Shown: piece by piece, positions 5,649 through 13,531 of the stretch | Layout: every line of letters begins with the position of its first letter | How positions within the stretch are numbered: the stretch's first letter is position 1 | Origin: Bacteroidales bacterium UBA2287 | GTDB taxonomy: Bacteria > Bacteroidota > Bacteroidia > Bacteroidales > Tenuifilaceae | DNA length: 13,585 bases | NCBI GenBank assembly: GCA_002345675.1 | Contig: DDWL01000034.1 | Coordinates: 1 to 13,585, forward strand | Reading direction: 5' to 3' | Made by a program: the position numbers and the translations under genes | The notes under the pieces: generated by a model | What the model saw: the letters and a program-made list of their open reading frames with translations, nothing else | Told to the model about the DNA's origin: nothing | Databases searched by the model: none

Positions 5649-7253
5649 ATGAACGCCAACGTACTTACCATTTCGCATTCAGAAGGTTTAGTAAAAGATA
5701 TTAGCAAAGCCATTGCTAATACTGGTGGTGAATACAATAACGTTGGCTATAATTCACTAAGCGAAGTTATAGCAGCAATTTCGGAGCAATGGCCAAGTAT
5801 TATTTTAATCGACACTGAGCTGGGCGAAGATGTTTGCATCTCAGTTGTAAATGAAATTAATGCGAACTATAAGCAAAAAGAGATATCGCTTATTTCAATC
5901 TTAAGACATAACACATTTCCAATTTTCGTATCGTTGCAAGCACTCGGAATCGACGATTTCGTTGTTTATCCATTTAACGAAGGTGAATTACTTATAAGGG
6001 TAAACCTTGCAAGCGAGCGCACAAAACGCATGGCCAAAATACTTCTCGAATCGGAGCAGTTTAGCGACATTACACAGGCAGCTAGTTCGGCTGGCAGTTC
6101 GCTTTTAATAATCAACTCAAAAGGTGAAATAACCTGGGTAAACGATGGTTTTGAGCGGCTTTATGGAACAAATTTACAGGATTTTAAGAATAAGTTTGGG
6201 GAAAATCTCTTTAGCCCTACAATGAAACCTGTTACACAGCAAGCCATGCAACGTTGTAGAAATGGGGAGTACGTAATATACGATTCGCTTTGGATTACTC
6301 CGAATAACGAACGTAAGTATATTCAAACATCGCTAACACCAATATACGATACCGAAGGATTATTTTCAAAGATTATTGCTATTGAGACCGATATTACCGA
6401 ACTTAAGTCGGCCGAGGAGGCGTTAATCGAAAAGAACGACTACCTTCTCTCAACTACTGAGCATTTAGAAAAGGCAAATGAGTTACTCGATGAGCAGAGA
6501 GCGCAAATTGAATCGCAAAAGGCATCGCTCGAGGAGGAGATGAATAAGTCGGAAGCACTGCTAAAGGCAATTCTTCCCGACATTGCAGCGCATCAACTTA
6601 AGAAGAAAGGATTTGTAAAACCAAAAAATTATAAAGAAGCGTCGGTAATGTTTGCCGACTTTGTTAGCTTCTCGAAAATTGCTAATGTATACGAAGAAAT
6701 TGAGGATCTTTTAGCTGCACTTGGGTTTTACTTCGAAAAGTTCGATGAAATTACTACCCTGCACTTTATTGAAAAAATAAAAACCATAGGCGACTGCTAT
6801 ATGTGTGTTGGAGGTGTTCCACAAACCAACAAAAGTCACCCTTTCGATACTGTTATTGCTGCGCTAAAAATACAAAAGTTTGTTGAAGAAGCTGCCGTTA
6901 ACGATCACAAAGTGGGTAAGCCAATTTGGAAAATTCGAATTGGAATTCACACAGGCAGCCTTGTTGGGGGTGTTATTGGGAAAAAACGTTTTGCTTACGA
7001 TATTTGGGGCGACACCGTTAACATAGCCAGCCGAATGGAATCGTCGGGCGATTCGGGTAAGGTAAACATTTCCGATGCTACTTACCAGTACGTTAAGGAC
7101 TACTTTGAATGCAAGTATAGAGGCAAAGTGCCCGCCAAAAATTTTGGGGAAATAAATATGTACTATGTTGAGCGTATTAAGCCCGAGTATTCGGAAGACG
7201 AAGATGGTTTTACCCCAAACGCTGCCTTCCGAAAAGTTCTCTCAACACTCTAA
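5649..7253 (+). CDS. Receiver-like/PAS/class III adenylate cyclase
   Basis: A 534-residue soluble signalling protein predicted to make cyclic AMP from ATP. Residues ~1-125 look like a response-regulator receiver: D55 sits in IILIDTELG at the phospho-acceptor place, but the N-terminal acidic pair is absent (TISHSE) and the usual KPF reads VYPF, so it is degenerate. A PAS domain spans ~139-251 (SSLLIINSKGEITWVNDGFERLYG start, ending IETDITELK), a charged coiled coil ~252-308, then the linker LLKAILPDIAAHQL. The cyclase homology domain (~330-520) keeps metal ligands D337 (MFADF) and D382 (IGDCYM), adenine-selecting K378 and D451 (AYDIWGD), and transition-state N458 and R462 (VNIASRM). The K/D pair favours ATP over GTP. 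No membrane segment is seen. The stop overlaps that of the convergent cytidine deaminase gene by four bases. No sensor kinase partner is adjacent. Confidence 0.92.
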   Translation: MNANVLTISHSEGLVKDISKAIANTGGEYNNVGYNSLSEVIAAISEQWPSIILIDTELGEDVCISVVNEINANYKQKEISLISILRHNTFPIFVSLQALGIDDFVVYPFNEGELLIRVNLASERTKRMAKILLESEQFSDITQAASSAGSSLLIINSKGEITWVNDGFERLYGTNLQDFKNKFGENLFSPTMKPVTQQAMQRCRNGEYVIYDSLWITPNNERKYIQTSLTPIYDTEGLFSKIIAIETDITELKSAEEALIEKNDYLLSTTEHLEKANELLDEQRAQIESQKASLEEEMNKSEALLKAILPDIAAHQLKKKGFVKPKNYKEASVMFADFVSFSKIANVYEEIEDLLAALGFYFEKFDEITTLHFIEKIKTIGDCYMCVGGVPQTNKSHPFDTVIAALKIQKFVEEAAVNDHKVGKPIWKIRIGIHTGSLVGGVIGKKRFAYDIWGDTVNIASRMESSGDSGKVNISDATYQYVKDYFECKYRGKVPAKNFGEINMYYVERIKPEYSEDEDGFTPNAAFRKVLSTL

Positions 7254-7744
7254 CCTTTTATTGCTTCGTCAACTTTAAAGAAACTAAAAGGAAGCATAAG
7301 GGTCACGTCGTCAATTACATAAATTCGCCTTTCTCCAACCATAATTACTTCCATTGGAGTATTCCCAATGTTGCGAGTTTCGAGCATAACCTGCCTACAT
7401 GCGCCGCAAGGCGAAATGGGCTCAAGCGGTCCAACTCCTTTAAAGCTAGCCGTAATGGCAATTGCCTTAACGGCAACCCCTGGATACTTGGAGCCTGCGT
7501 AAAAAAGTGCAACTCTTTCGGCGCACATTCCCGAAGGAAAGGCTCCATTTTCTTGGTTGCTACCTTGTACAATTTCTCCATTTGCAAGAAGCACCGAAGC
7601 TCCCACTGCAAAGTTTGAGTAAGGCGAATAGCTCGATTTTTGTGCATCGAGAGCTTCGCTTACAAGAACTTGATATTCAGAGGAAAGGTCACCTAATGAG
7701 GCGTACTCCTTGAAGTTAAATCTGTACTCTTTATTTATACCCAT
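7250..7744 (-). CDS. cdd: Cytidine deaminase
   Basis: A 164-residue zinc hydrolase deaminating cytidine and deoxycytidine to uridine in pyrimidine salvage. The active-site motif MCAER supplies zinc ligand C74 and proton shuttle E76, and PCGACRQ supplies C113 and C116; three cysteine ligands mark the small homotetrameric class. SPYSNFAVGA (40-49) and the substrate-binding GSNQEN (61-66) are also typical. I chose the ATG at 7744 (MGINKEYRF). An upstream ATG at 7831 would add 29 residues, but that stretch covers the probable -7 element TAGGTTTG at 7783-7790 and is not like the family. The gene is convergent with the adenylate cyclase gene; the stops share bases 7250-7253, so neither has a separate terminator there. 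Confidence 0.95.
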   Translation of the reverse strand: MGINKEYRFNFKEYASLGDLSSEYQVLVSEALDAQKSSYSPYSNFAVGASVLLANGEIVQGSNQENGAFPSGMCAERVALFYAGSKYPGVAVKAIAITASFKGVGPLEPISPCGACRQVMLETRNIGNTPMEVIMVGERRIYVIDDVTLMLPFSFFKVDEAIKG

Positions 7745-7782
7745 ATACAGGCGCAAGGCTTTTGATAAGTTTTGTAAATATA

Positions 7783-7790
7783 CAAACCTA
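7783..7790 (-). promoter_or_regulatory. Candidate cdd -7 promoter element
   Basis: The minus strand reads TAGGTTTG, matching TAnnTTTG, 39 bases before the chosen cytidine deaminase ATG. This predicts a leader of about 30 bases and supports the shorter start. A -33 TTG at the usual spacing is not evident. Confidence 0.4.
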
Positions 7791-7907
7791 AATGTTTTTT
7801 TCAATACATAACTACATGTAATAAAAAGCAAGCCCCATTTTATCCTGTTTTCAACTAAGATTTGGCATTAAAAGAGGTTTGAAGCAATTTATGTTTAGCA
7901 TTAGGGT

Positions 7908-7915
7908 TATATTTG
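7908..7915 (+). promoter_or_regulatory. Candidate -7 element for glucosaminidase gene
   Basis: TATATTTG matches TAnnTTTG and lies 22 bases before the ATG at 7937, predicting a leader of about 15 bases. A TTTG at 7878-7881 is some 26 bases upstream, longer than the usual -33 spacing, so only the -7 element is supported. Confidence 0.35.
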
Positions 7916-7936
7916 TGCGCAAATGAATTATAGGTT

Positions 7937-8881
7937 ATGATAAGAACTTTTTTAGTGTCGCTTTTTCTACTTTCGACAATTTCAATATTTGGACAAGGAA
8001 AACAAACTCGCGAAGAGTATTTAAGGAAATTTGGTCCAATTGCCATAAAACAAATGGAAACCCAAGGAGTGCCTGCAAGTATAATAATTGCACAGGGGAT
8101 GCTCGAAAGCGACAATGGTAATAGTACGCTTGCGGTTAAGGCCAATAATCACTTTGGCATTAAGTGCCACAAAACGTGGACTGGTGCTAAGGTATATCAC
8201 GACGACGATGCCAAGGGAGAGTGCTTTCGAAAGTATAGAGCTGTTGAAAATTCGTTTACCGATCACTCCGATTTTTTACGTGGTAGCCGCAGGTACGCAT
8301 TCCTTTTCGACCTAAAACCAACTGACTATAAGGGCTGGGCGCATGGACTAAAAAAGGCTGGCTATGCTACAAATCCTCGTTATGCCGAAATGCTTATAAA
8401 GATTATTGAGGATAATAAGCTTTACTTGCTCGACAGCGGTGTTGAAATACAGGTTGAGTCGCCAACAAAGGGCATGGGGCAACTTGTCGATGCCGACAAC
8501 TTTACTATCGACCTGTTTAAACAACGGCCAGTTTACATTCGTAACCGCATTAAGTATATAAAGGTTAAGGAGAAAGACACTTACCAAAGTTTGACCAAGG
8601 AACTTGAGCTTATGCCATGGCAGCTTGCGAGTTATAACGATATTGATAAAAATGCTAAACTCACCGAAGGGCAAGATATTTATATTCAACCCAAAAGACG
8701 AAAAGCAGAACTAAACCATGCGCTTCATGTTGCCGAAGAAGGCGAAACCATGTGGGGCATATCGCAAATGTATGGCATTAAGCTCAAAACTCTCTACCGA
8801 AAAAACCGAATGGCATTGGGCACAAATCCCGAACCACAGCAAAAGGTTTACCTTCGAAAGAAAAAATCAACAGTTGATTAG
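7937..8881 (+). CDS. Secreted glucosaminidase with two LysM domains
   Basis: A 314-residue exported peptidoglycan hydrolase. Residues 1-20 (R3, hydrophobic core, ending IFGQ) form a type I signal peptide. The GH73/FlgJ-like beta-N-acetylglucosaminidase domain covers ~25-165: SIIIAQGMLESDNGNS with the likely catalytic E57, NNHFGIKC, YRAVENSFTDHSDFL and AGYATNPRYAEML are hallmark strings. Two LysM peptidoglycan-binding domains follow, ~205-252 (IKVKEKDTYQSL...QLASYNDI...QDIYIQP) and ~261-309 (HVAEEGETMWGISQMYGI). The enzyme should cut the glycan backbone in the periplasm or at the cell wall during growth or division. It is monocistronic and ends 10 bases before the convergent fmt stop, with no terminator between them. 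Confidence 0.93.
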   Translation: MIRTFLVSLFLLSTISIFGQGKQTREEYLRKFGPIAIKQMETQGVPASIIIAQGMLESDNGNSTLAVKANNHFGIKCHKTWTGAKVYHDDDAKGECFRKYRAVENSFTDHSDFLRGSRRYAFLFDLKPTDYKGWAHGLKKAGYATNPRYAEMLIKIIEDNKLYLLDSGVEIQVESPTKGMGQLVDADNFTIDLFKQRPVYIRNRIKYIKVKEKDTYQSLTKELELMPWQLASYNDIDKNAKLTEGQDIYIQPKRRKAELNHALHVAEEGETMWGISQMYGIKLKTLYRKNRMALGTNPEPQQKVYLRKKKSTVD

Positions 8882-8891
8882 TTAGTAGGAT

Positions 8892-9854
8892 TTACCAGAA
8901 ATTTAAGTTGCCAGTTCCCCTAAGGCCTCTGAGAAATTCAGCCGCCTCCATAACTTTTTTACCTGCAGGCTGAATTTGGGTAATAATTACGCTTCCGTTT
9001 CCGCACGAAACGGAAAGATTTTTCCCGTTTACATCAACGTTACCTGCTCCACTACTAGTTAATTGCAACAATTGAGCGCGAACAATTTTTGCAGTAGTCG
9101 ATGTGCCGTCGGGGAGGGTTAGGTTGCTCCAGGCGCAAGGGTAGGGGCTTAGTCCACGAATTAGGTTAAAAATTGAAGTTGAATTGTTTTCCCAGTTTAT
9201 TTTGCAGGTCTCTTTAAATAGTTTTGGAGCAGGCTTTAGAGCGGAATTGGTATCGATTAAATTATGCTGAAGGGTAGGCTCGACTTTTCCATTACAGAGC
9301 GCTTCGATGGTTTTAACCACAAGTGCACCACCCTGAACCATTAGCTTATCGTGAAGTGCTCCTGCAGTATCGGTTTCGCCAATGGCTATTTCTTCGCGAA
9401 AAAGTACTTTCCCAGTATCAATTTCTTTGTCGATTAAAAAAGTTGTAATTCCTGTTTTGTTTTCGCCATTAATAATTGCCCAGTTTATTGGTGCTGCTCC
9501 TCTGTACTGAGGAAGAAGCGAGGCATGTAGGTTAAAGGTTCCTATCGATGGTATTTGCCAAACGGCTTCGGGTAGCATTCGAAAAGCCACAACAACTATA
9601 ATATCGGGTTTAAGGGCTTTTAGCAATTCAATGAAGCTCTCGTTTTTAAGTTTTTCGGGCTGAAGTATGCTCAACCCATTTTGCAGTGCGTAAGTTTTAA
9701 CAGGCGATTCGGCTATTTTTTGACCCCTACCAGCGGGTTTGTCGGGTACTGTAACAACTGCCGAAACGTTCCATCCCATTTCAACAATTGCCTTTAGCGG
9801 CTCAACGGCAAAATGGGGGGTTCCCATGTAAACAATATTCGGAAATGCGCTCAT
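8892..9854 (-). CDS. fmt: Methionyl-tRNA formyltransferase
   Basis: Transfers the formyl group of 10-formyltetrahydrofolate to methionyl-initiator tRNA in the cytoplasm. The 320-residue length is typical. The N-terminal formyltransferase fold contains VYMGTPHFAV (8-17), DKPAGRGQK (38-46), and the catalytic trio N108, H110 (FNLHASLLPQYRGAAPI) and D146 (IDKEIDTG); the C-terminal tRNA-binding OB-like domain begins near residue 205. The start ATG is 10 bases beyond the ribBA stop, so the two are very probably co-transcribed, with fmt last. Peptide deformylase is not next to it, unlike in many other bacteria. No terminator is visible before the convergent glucosaminidase gene. Confidence 0.97.
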   Translation of the reverse strand: MSAFPNIVYMGTPHFAVEPLKAIVEMGWNVSAVVTVPDKPAGRGQKIAESPVKTYALQNGLSILQPEKLKNESFIELLKALKPDIIVVVAFRMLPEAVWQIPSIGTFNLHASLLPQYRGAAPINWAIINGENKTGITTFLIDKEIDTGKVLFREEIAIGETDTAGALHDKLMVQGGALVVKTIEALCNGKVEPTLQHNLIDTNSALKPAPKLFKETCKINWENNSTSIFNLIRGLSPYPCAWSNLTLPDGTSTTAKIVRAQLLQLTSSGAGNVDVNGKNLSVSCGNGSVIITQIQPAGKKVMEAAEFLRGLRGTGNLNFW

Positions 9855-9864
9855 TTGCTAAAGT

Positions 9865-11115
9865 CTACTCATTTTCCTTTGGGGGGTTCATTAGAATTAA
9901 ATGGCCCATTTTATCGCGTTTTGTTTGTAAGTAAAACTCGTTATGGGCAGTTGGAGCAACTTCTATAGAAATGTTTTCAACTATTTCGAGGCCATACCCT
10001 TCGAGGCCTTTGCGCTTTACTGGGTTGTTCGATATAAGTCTCATTTTGCTTACTCCAAGTTCGTGTAAAATGCTTGCCCCAACACCATAGTCGCGCTCGT
10101 CGGGTTCGAAGCCAAGTTCTACATTTGCTTCAACTGTATCGAAACCGTCCTCTTGTAATTTGTATGCGTGAATTTTATTAAAAAGACCAATCCCCCTGCC
10201 TTCCTGATTAAGGTAAACAAGAACACCTTTCCCCTCATTCTCAATCATCTCCATAGCTTTTTGAAGTTGGGTGCCACAGTCGCATCGTTGCGAGTGAAAA
10301 ATGTCACCTGTAACGCACGATGAATGAATGCGAACCAGAATTGGCTCATTTAGTTCCCATTTACCCTTAACAAGGGCAACATGCTCAAGGTTGTTCGACT
10401 TTTGCCGAAATGGAATAAGGTCGAAATCTCCGTATTCGGTGGGCATTTTAACCCGTGACCCCTTGTCGATAATTTTCTCGAATTTTAGCCTGTAGGCTAT
10501 TAAATCCTGAATTGAAATTATTTTCAGATTGAATTTTTTGGCTATTTCGAAAAGTTGTGGCATTCGAGCCATTGTGCCGTCGTCGTTCATTATCTCAACC
10601 AAAACGCCACCTGGTTTTAAACCCGCTAAGCGGGTTAGGTCCACAACAGCTTCGGTATGCCCAGCCCTGCGTAGCACACCTTTTTCGCGTGCAATTAGGG
10701 GGAATATGTGACCCGGACGGGCAAGGTCTTCGGGTTTTGTATTTGGCTCAACAAGAGCACGTAGCGTTTTTGCTCTGTCGGAAGCCGAAATGCCGGTTGT
10801 GCAGCCTTGTCCAAGTAAATCGACCGAAACGGTAAATGCTGTTTGATGTAAGGCGGTGTTTGTACCCACCATAAGGTTGAGCTCAAGTTCCTTACATCGC
10901 TTTTCCGATAAAGGTGCGCAAATAAGCCCTCGGCCGTGTGTGGCCATAAAGTTAACCATTTCGGTAGTTACAAGTTCGGCCGCACCCACAAAGTCGCCTT
11001 CGTTTTCGCGATCTTCGTCGTCAACAACTATGAGAATTTTGCCTTGTTTTAGGTCTTCAAGAGCCTCTTCGATAGTATTGAGACTGCTTTTTTCATTGGA
11101 CAGGTTGCCTTGCAT
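9865..11115 (-). CDS. ribBA: Bifunctional DHBP synthase/GTP cyclohydrolase II
   Basis: A fused 416-residue enzyme supplying both precursors of riboflavin. The N-terminal half (to ~205) is 3,4-dihydroxy-2-butanone 4-phosphate synthase acting on ribulose 5-phosphate: DDEDRENEGD (32-41) gives the acidic metal ligands, ATHGRGLIC (58-66) the phosphate-binding loop and H153 (RAGHTEA) the second metal site. The C-terminal half is GTP cyclohydrolase II, opening GTP to the diaminopyrimidine: C267, C278 and C280 (SSCVTGDIFHSQRCDCGTQL) bind zinc and NQEGRGIGL binds GTP. All key residues are present, so both activities are expected. Other rib genes are absent from the window. fmt follows after 10 bases; the lptG-like permease lies upstream, 220 bases away, with a separate promoter candidate at 11203-11210. 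I saw no FMN riboswitch core in the leader. Confidence 0.97.
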   Translation of the reverse strand: MQGNLSNEKSSLNTIEEALEDLKQGKILIVVDDEDRENEGDFVGAAELVTTEMVNFMATHGRGLICAPLSEKRCKELELNLMVGTNTALHQTAFTVSVDLLGQGCTTGISASDRAKTLRALVEPNTKPEDLARPGHIFPLIAREKGVLRRAGHTEAVVDLTRLAGLKPGGVLVEIMNDDGTMARMPQLFEIAKKFNLKIISIQDLIAYRLKFEKIIDKGSRVKMPTEYGDFDLIPFRQKSNNLEHVALVKGKWELNEPILVRIHSSCVTGDIFHSQRCDCGTQLQKAMEMIENEGKGVLVYLNQEGRGIGLFNKIHAYKLQEDGFDTVEANVELGFEPDERDYGVGASILHELGVSKMRLISNNPVKRKGLEGYGLEIVENISIEVAPTAHNEFYLQTKRDKMGHLILMNPPKENE

Positions 11116-11151
11116 TATGCTGTATTTCTTTAGTATTTTAAAATTTTTTCC

Positions 11152-11171
11152 ATTTATTTTTTAAAATAAAT
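11152..11171. repeat. AT-only palindrome in the ribBA leader
   Basis: ATTTATTTT (11152-11160) and AAAATAAAT (11163-11171) are exact 9-bp inverted arms separated by TT. It lies between the predicted ribBA promoter and the start codon, so it would be transcribed. Being pure A/T it may be partly chance; it could form a weak hairpin or bind a regulator. Confidence 0.35.
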
Positions 11172-11202
11172 AGTCGAGAAACTTGAGTTCGATTTCAGGT
11201 TA

Positions 11203-11210
11203 CAAAAGTA
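11203..11210 (-). promoter_or_regulatory. Candidate ribBA-fmt promoter -7 element
   Basis: The minus strand reads TACTTTTG, the same octamer found before the lptG-like gene and at the right edge. It is 88 bases before the ribBA ATG, predicting a leader of roughly 80 bases. No clear -33 TTG lies at 18-20 bases upstream. Its presence suggests ribBA is not simply read through from the upstream permease. Confidence 0.4.
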
Positions 11211-11335
11211 GAAAAAAGAATTGCTTTAAGGTATGGTAAAAGTCAGTAAACGCATAAAATGACACATTAGTAGAGGTTTAAATTTTAATGTCCCCTTTAA
11301 TGCTATTAATTTGTTACAACCCCCTTTTTTTCAAT

Positions 11336-12796
11336 TCAGTTGGAAAAATCTTGCCTTTTTTGTTTCATAAATTTAATAAAGCGCTTAAAAGCTAAAATGT
11401 AGTAATCGGAATTCATTATTACCGAATCGGTTGTGGCTTTGTACGAAAGGAATACGCCTAAAGGTAACAGAATGAACGATGAAACCCACATGCCAAGGTC
11501 GACATCCCACATCATTTCGCGGGCAAACTTTTCGCCAGTAAGCGAAATTACGTAATAAACCACAAAGAAAATTACCGAAACAACAGCGGGCATTCCTATG
11601 CCTCCCTTTCGAATAATGGCGCCCAGTGGGGCCCCAATAAAGAAGAAAACAAAGCATGCGAACGAGAGAGTGAATTTTCGGTGCCATTCAACTTCGTGCC
11701 TAATGGCATACTTGCCGCGATGGTATAAATCGTCCTTTATAGAAGTAATGTAACTTTTAGCCAAACGGGCGTTGGACAAGGCCGTTTCGAGAGCCCTTAA
11801 GCGGTCTTCGTTGCTTAGTTTCGAGTAAAGCGAATCGGCATTTATTGAGTACTTAACCTGAACAGAAGAATCGCGCTTAAAGCTGCTGGGGTTTTTCATT
11901 ACCGAAACGGTTGCAACATTTCGAATTGTTTGCTGCTGCCGTACTTCAATGTCTTTAAAAAGGGAGTCGTATACAGTTTTTAACTGAAATAGATTCATTG
12001 CATGAAAACTGCTCTTGAAAAGGTCTTCGTTAGTACGCTGTAGCCCAAATCCTTTTAGTTCGAATACCATTTCCTGTTCGGCAAAGGTGTTATACCTGGC
12101 AGGGTATTTTCGGTTGGTTCCTCGTGATGTATTCGATTCTTTTACCTCTTCGTAGGTAGAGCCGCTGAAGAGGGTTATAATCATATACTGCTCGTCGTCG
12201 GTAATTTTCATGTAGCCCGAATCGGCAGTTGTAACAATACTATTCCCATCGTTCGCCCTATGGTCGTAAATCATTAGTTTGCGCATAAGGTTGGTTTTGG
12301 GATCCTTACTGGCAATTTTAATGGTAAAGCCTTCAATGTCGTCATTAAAAACTCCAGTTTTTATTTGAAGTTCGGGTCGTTGCTGCTTTACATCGTAAAG
12401 TAGCGATGTAATTTTTAGGTTGGTGTAAGGCAGTACGTTGTTCGAAAAAAAGAATGCGCCAATCGAAATTGCTACGGTTAGCACAATGAGCGGACTCATT
12501 ATTCGGGGGAGGGAAATTCCTGCCGATTTCATGGCTAGGAGCTCATTATTTTCGCCCAAATTGCCCATCATCATTAGCGAAGCTAAAAGAGTTGCAAGCG
12601 GTAGAGCCATTGGCACTAAGCCTGCCGATGCGTAAAGAAGCAATTCGAGAATTACATCGACTTCCAATCCTTTTCCAACTAGGTCGTCAATATATTTCCA
12701 AAGGAACTGCATAAGCAGTATGAACATGACAATAAAGGAGGTCATGAACATTGGCCCGAGGTACGATTTTAGGATAAAGCGATGGAGTGTTTTCAC
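11336..12796 (-). CDS. LptF/LptG (YjgP/YjgQ) family permease
   Basis: A 486-residue inner-membrane protein of the YjgP/YjgQ family, the membrane half of the LptB2FG transporter that pulls lipopolysaccharide out of the inner membrane. Three N-terminal membrane helices are visible (~14-36, ~56-80, ~100-122), with the family string GENNELLAMKSAGIS (~82-96) in the first cytoplasmic loop that contacts the ATPase. A periplasmic domain (~123-375) follows, then three more helices (~378-398, ~404-424, ~436-455). The protein exceeds Proteobacterial LptF/G (~360) because the periplasmic part has an extra segment at ~255-370, including a helical stretch (NEDRLRALETALSNARLAKS). F and G cannot be told apart here, and no lptB is near. 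A TTG-18-TACTTTTG promoter precedes it; ribBA follows 220 bases downstream on the same strand. Confidence 0.93.
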   Translation of the reverse strand: MKTLHRFILKSYLGPMFMTSFIVMFILLMQFLWKYIDDLVGKGLEVDVILELLLYASAGLVPMALPLATLLASLMMMGNLGENNELLAMKSAGISLPRIMSPLIVLTVAISIGAFFFSNNVLPYTNLKITSLLYDVKQQRPELQIKTGVFNDDIEGFTIKIASKDPKTNLMRKLMIYDHRANDGNSIVTTADSGYMKITDDEQYMIITLFSGSTYEEVKESNTSRGTNRKYPARYNTFAEQEMVFELKGFGLQRTNEDLFKSSFHAMNLFQLKTVYDSLFKDIEVRQQQTIRNVATVSVMKNPSSFKRDSSVQVKYSINADSLYSKLSNEDRLRALETALSNARLAKSYITSIKDDLYHRGKYAIRHEVEWHRKFTLSFACFVFFFIGAPLGAIIRKGGIGMPAVVSVIFFVVYYVISLTGEKFAREMMWDVDLGMWVSSFILLPLGVFLSYKATTDSVIMNSDYYILAFKRFIKFMKQKRQDFSN

Positions 12797-12817
12797 TTGC
12801 CTACTTTAGTGCAACCG

Positions 12818-12846
12818 CAAAAGTACAATTTTTTACATAGCAGCAA
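12818..12846 (-). promoter_or_regulatory. Promoter of the lptG-like gene
   Basis: On the minus strand TTG (12844-12846) is followed after 18 bases by TACTTTTG (12818-12825), close to the Bacteroidota -33/-7 pattern. The start codon at 12796 is 21 bases beyond the -7 box, giving a leader of about 15 bases. The -33 TTG lies within the first of two TTGCTTGCT direct repeats (12842-12850 and 12865-12873). Confidence 0.5.
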
Positions 12847-12873
12847 GCAAGTATGCTAACATTGAGCAAGCAA
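12842..12873 (-). repeat. Direct TTGCTTGCT repeats at the -33 region
   Basis: The 9-mer TTGCTTGCT occurs twice on the minus strand (12865-12873 and 12842-12850), 23 bases apart. The nearer copy overlaps the predicted -33 element of the lptG-like gene. Two helical turns of spacing on one DNA face would suit a regulator, but two copies of a simple 9-mer are modest evidence. Confidence 0.35.
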
Positions 12874-12918
12874 ATTAATGTAATTTAGCAATAGGGGTAA
12901 TGTTTCACTAAAGCAAAA

Positions 12919-13314
12919 CTATATTCCCAAAACATGTTTAAGTTCAGCAATTTGGCTGTTCCATAGCGAAATTGTGTCTTCGGTATCGTCGTCGGAAAGG
13001 ATTTCGACTACGTGAAGAGCCGTTTCGCCGGTTAGTTCGTGCTGAGCAATGCGGAATTCAAAGTAGTTTTCTTCGTTATCGATATCGTTAATCCAGCGGA
13101 AGCGAACGTATTTGTTTTCTTTAAAGGAGACTAATTCGGCAGCTTGCTGAACATTATTCCAATTAAACATATAAGAGTTTCCTTTAATAGAAACATCATC
13201 GGCGAACCACTCCGAAAGCCCAGAAGGGGTAATGAGTCTTGAGTAAAGTATAGAGGGTGAGGTGTTTACGGTAAACTCGAGTTCAACGCGACTTTTAACA
13301 GTTTCAGTATTCAT
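12919..13314 (-). CDS. START-like (SRPBCC) domain protein
   Basis: A 131-residue soluble protein resembling the small Bacteroidota-specific START-like family, a helix-grip fold related to AHSA1/SRPBCC proteins. The pattern ELEFTVNTSPSILYSRLITPSGLSEWFADDV (12-42 region) gives the first strand, helix and the W-F motif common to these folds; beta strands follow (YMFNW, YVRFRWI, YFEFRI, ALHVVEIL), and a C-terminal helix (SLWNSQIAELKHVLGI) closes the fold. Members have a hydrophobic pocket, but no ligand or function is established that I know of. The length is full for the family. The lptG-like gene follows on the same strand after 122 bases, with its own promoter in that gap. No TAnnTTTG element was found upstream; an ATATGCAA direct repeat lies at 13356-13363 and 13373-13380. 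Confidence 0.85.
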   Translation of the reverse strand: MNTETVKSRVELEFTVNTSPSILYSRLITPSGLSEWFADDVSIKGNSYMFNWNNVQQAAELVSFKENKYVRFRWINDIDNEENYFEFRIAQHELTGETALHVVEILSDDDTEDTISLWNSQIAELKHVLGI

Positions 13315-13489
13315 GTTAATAGTTTTTCAGTGGTTTTTTAATGTCTTACTGCAAGATATGCAACTTTTTGAAATATGCAATTATTCTATAATGTATTTTT
13401 ATTAACACAAAACGCCCTTGATTGTTAATATCATGGCTTGTAAATCTTGTATCCCTATAAATTCAACTCTTTATTTTTTGAATAATTAG

Positions 13490-13519
13490 TTGTAAAAAAT
13501 AAAATTATTTATACTTTTG
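13490..13519 (+). promoter_or_regulatory. Strong Bacteroidota-type promoter at right edge
   Basis: TTG (13490-13492), a 19-base spacer and TACTTTTG (13512-13519) match the Bacteroidota -33/-7 promoter pattern better than any other site in the window. Transcription should start near 13526 on the plus strand and leave the window. It diverges from the START-like gene. Confidence 0.6.
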
Positions 13520-13531
13520 CCCCGCTAAAGA

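Noticed and set aside
7745..7831. 29-residue N-terminal extension of cytidine deaminase
   Set aside because: The sequence is unlike the family and covers a -7-like promoter box; the ATG at 7744 fits the family start.
11116..11335. FMN riboswitch in the ribBA leader
   Set aside because: I looked for the GC-rich conserved core (AGGGGCAGGGTG-like) on the minus strand; the leader is almost entirely A/T-rich and lacks it.
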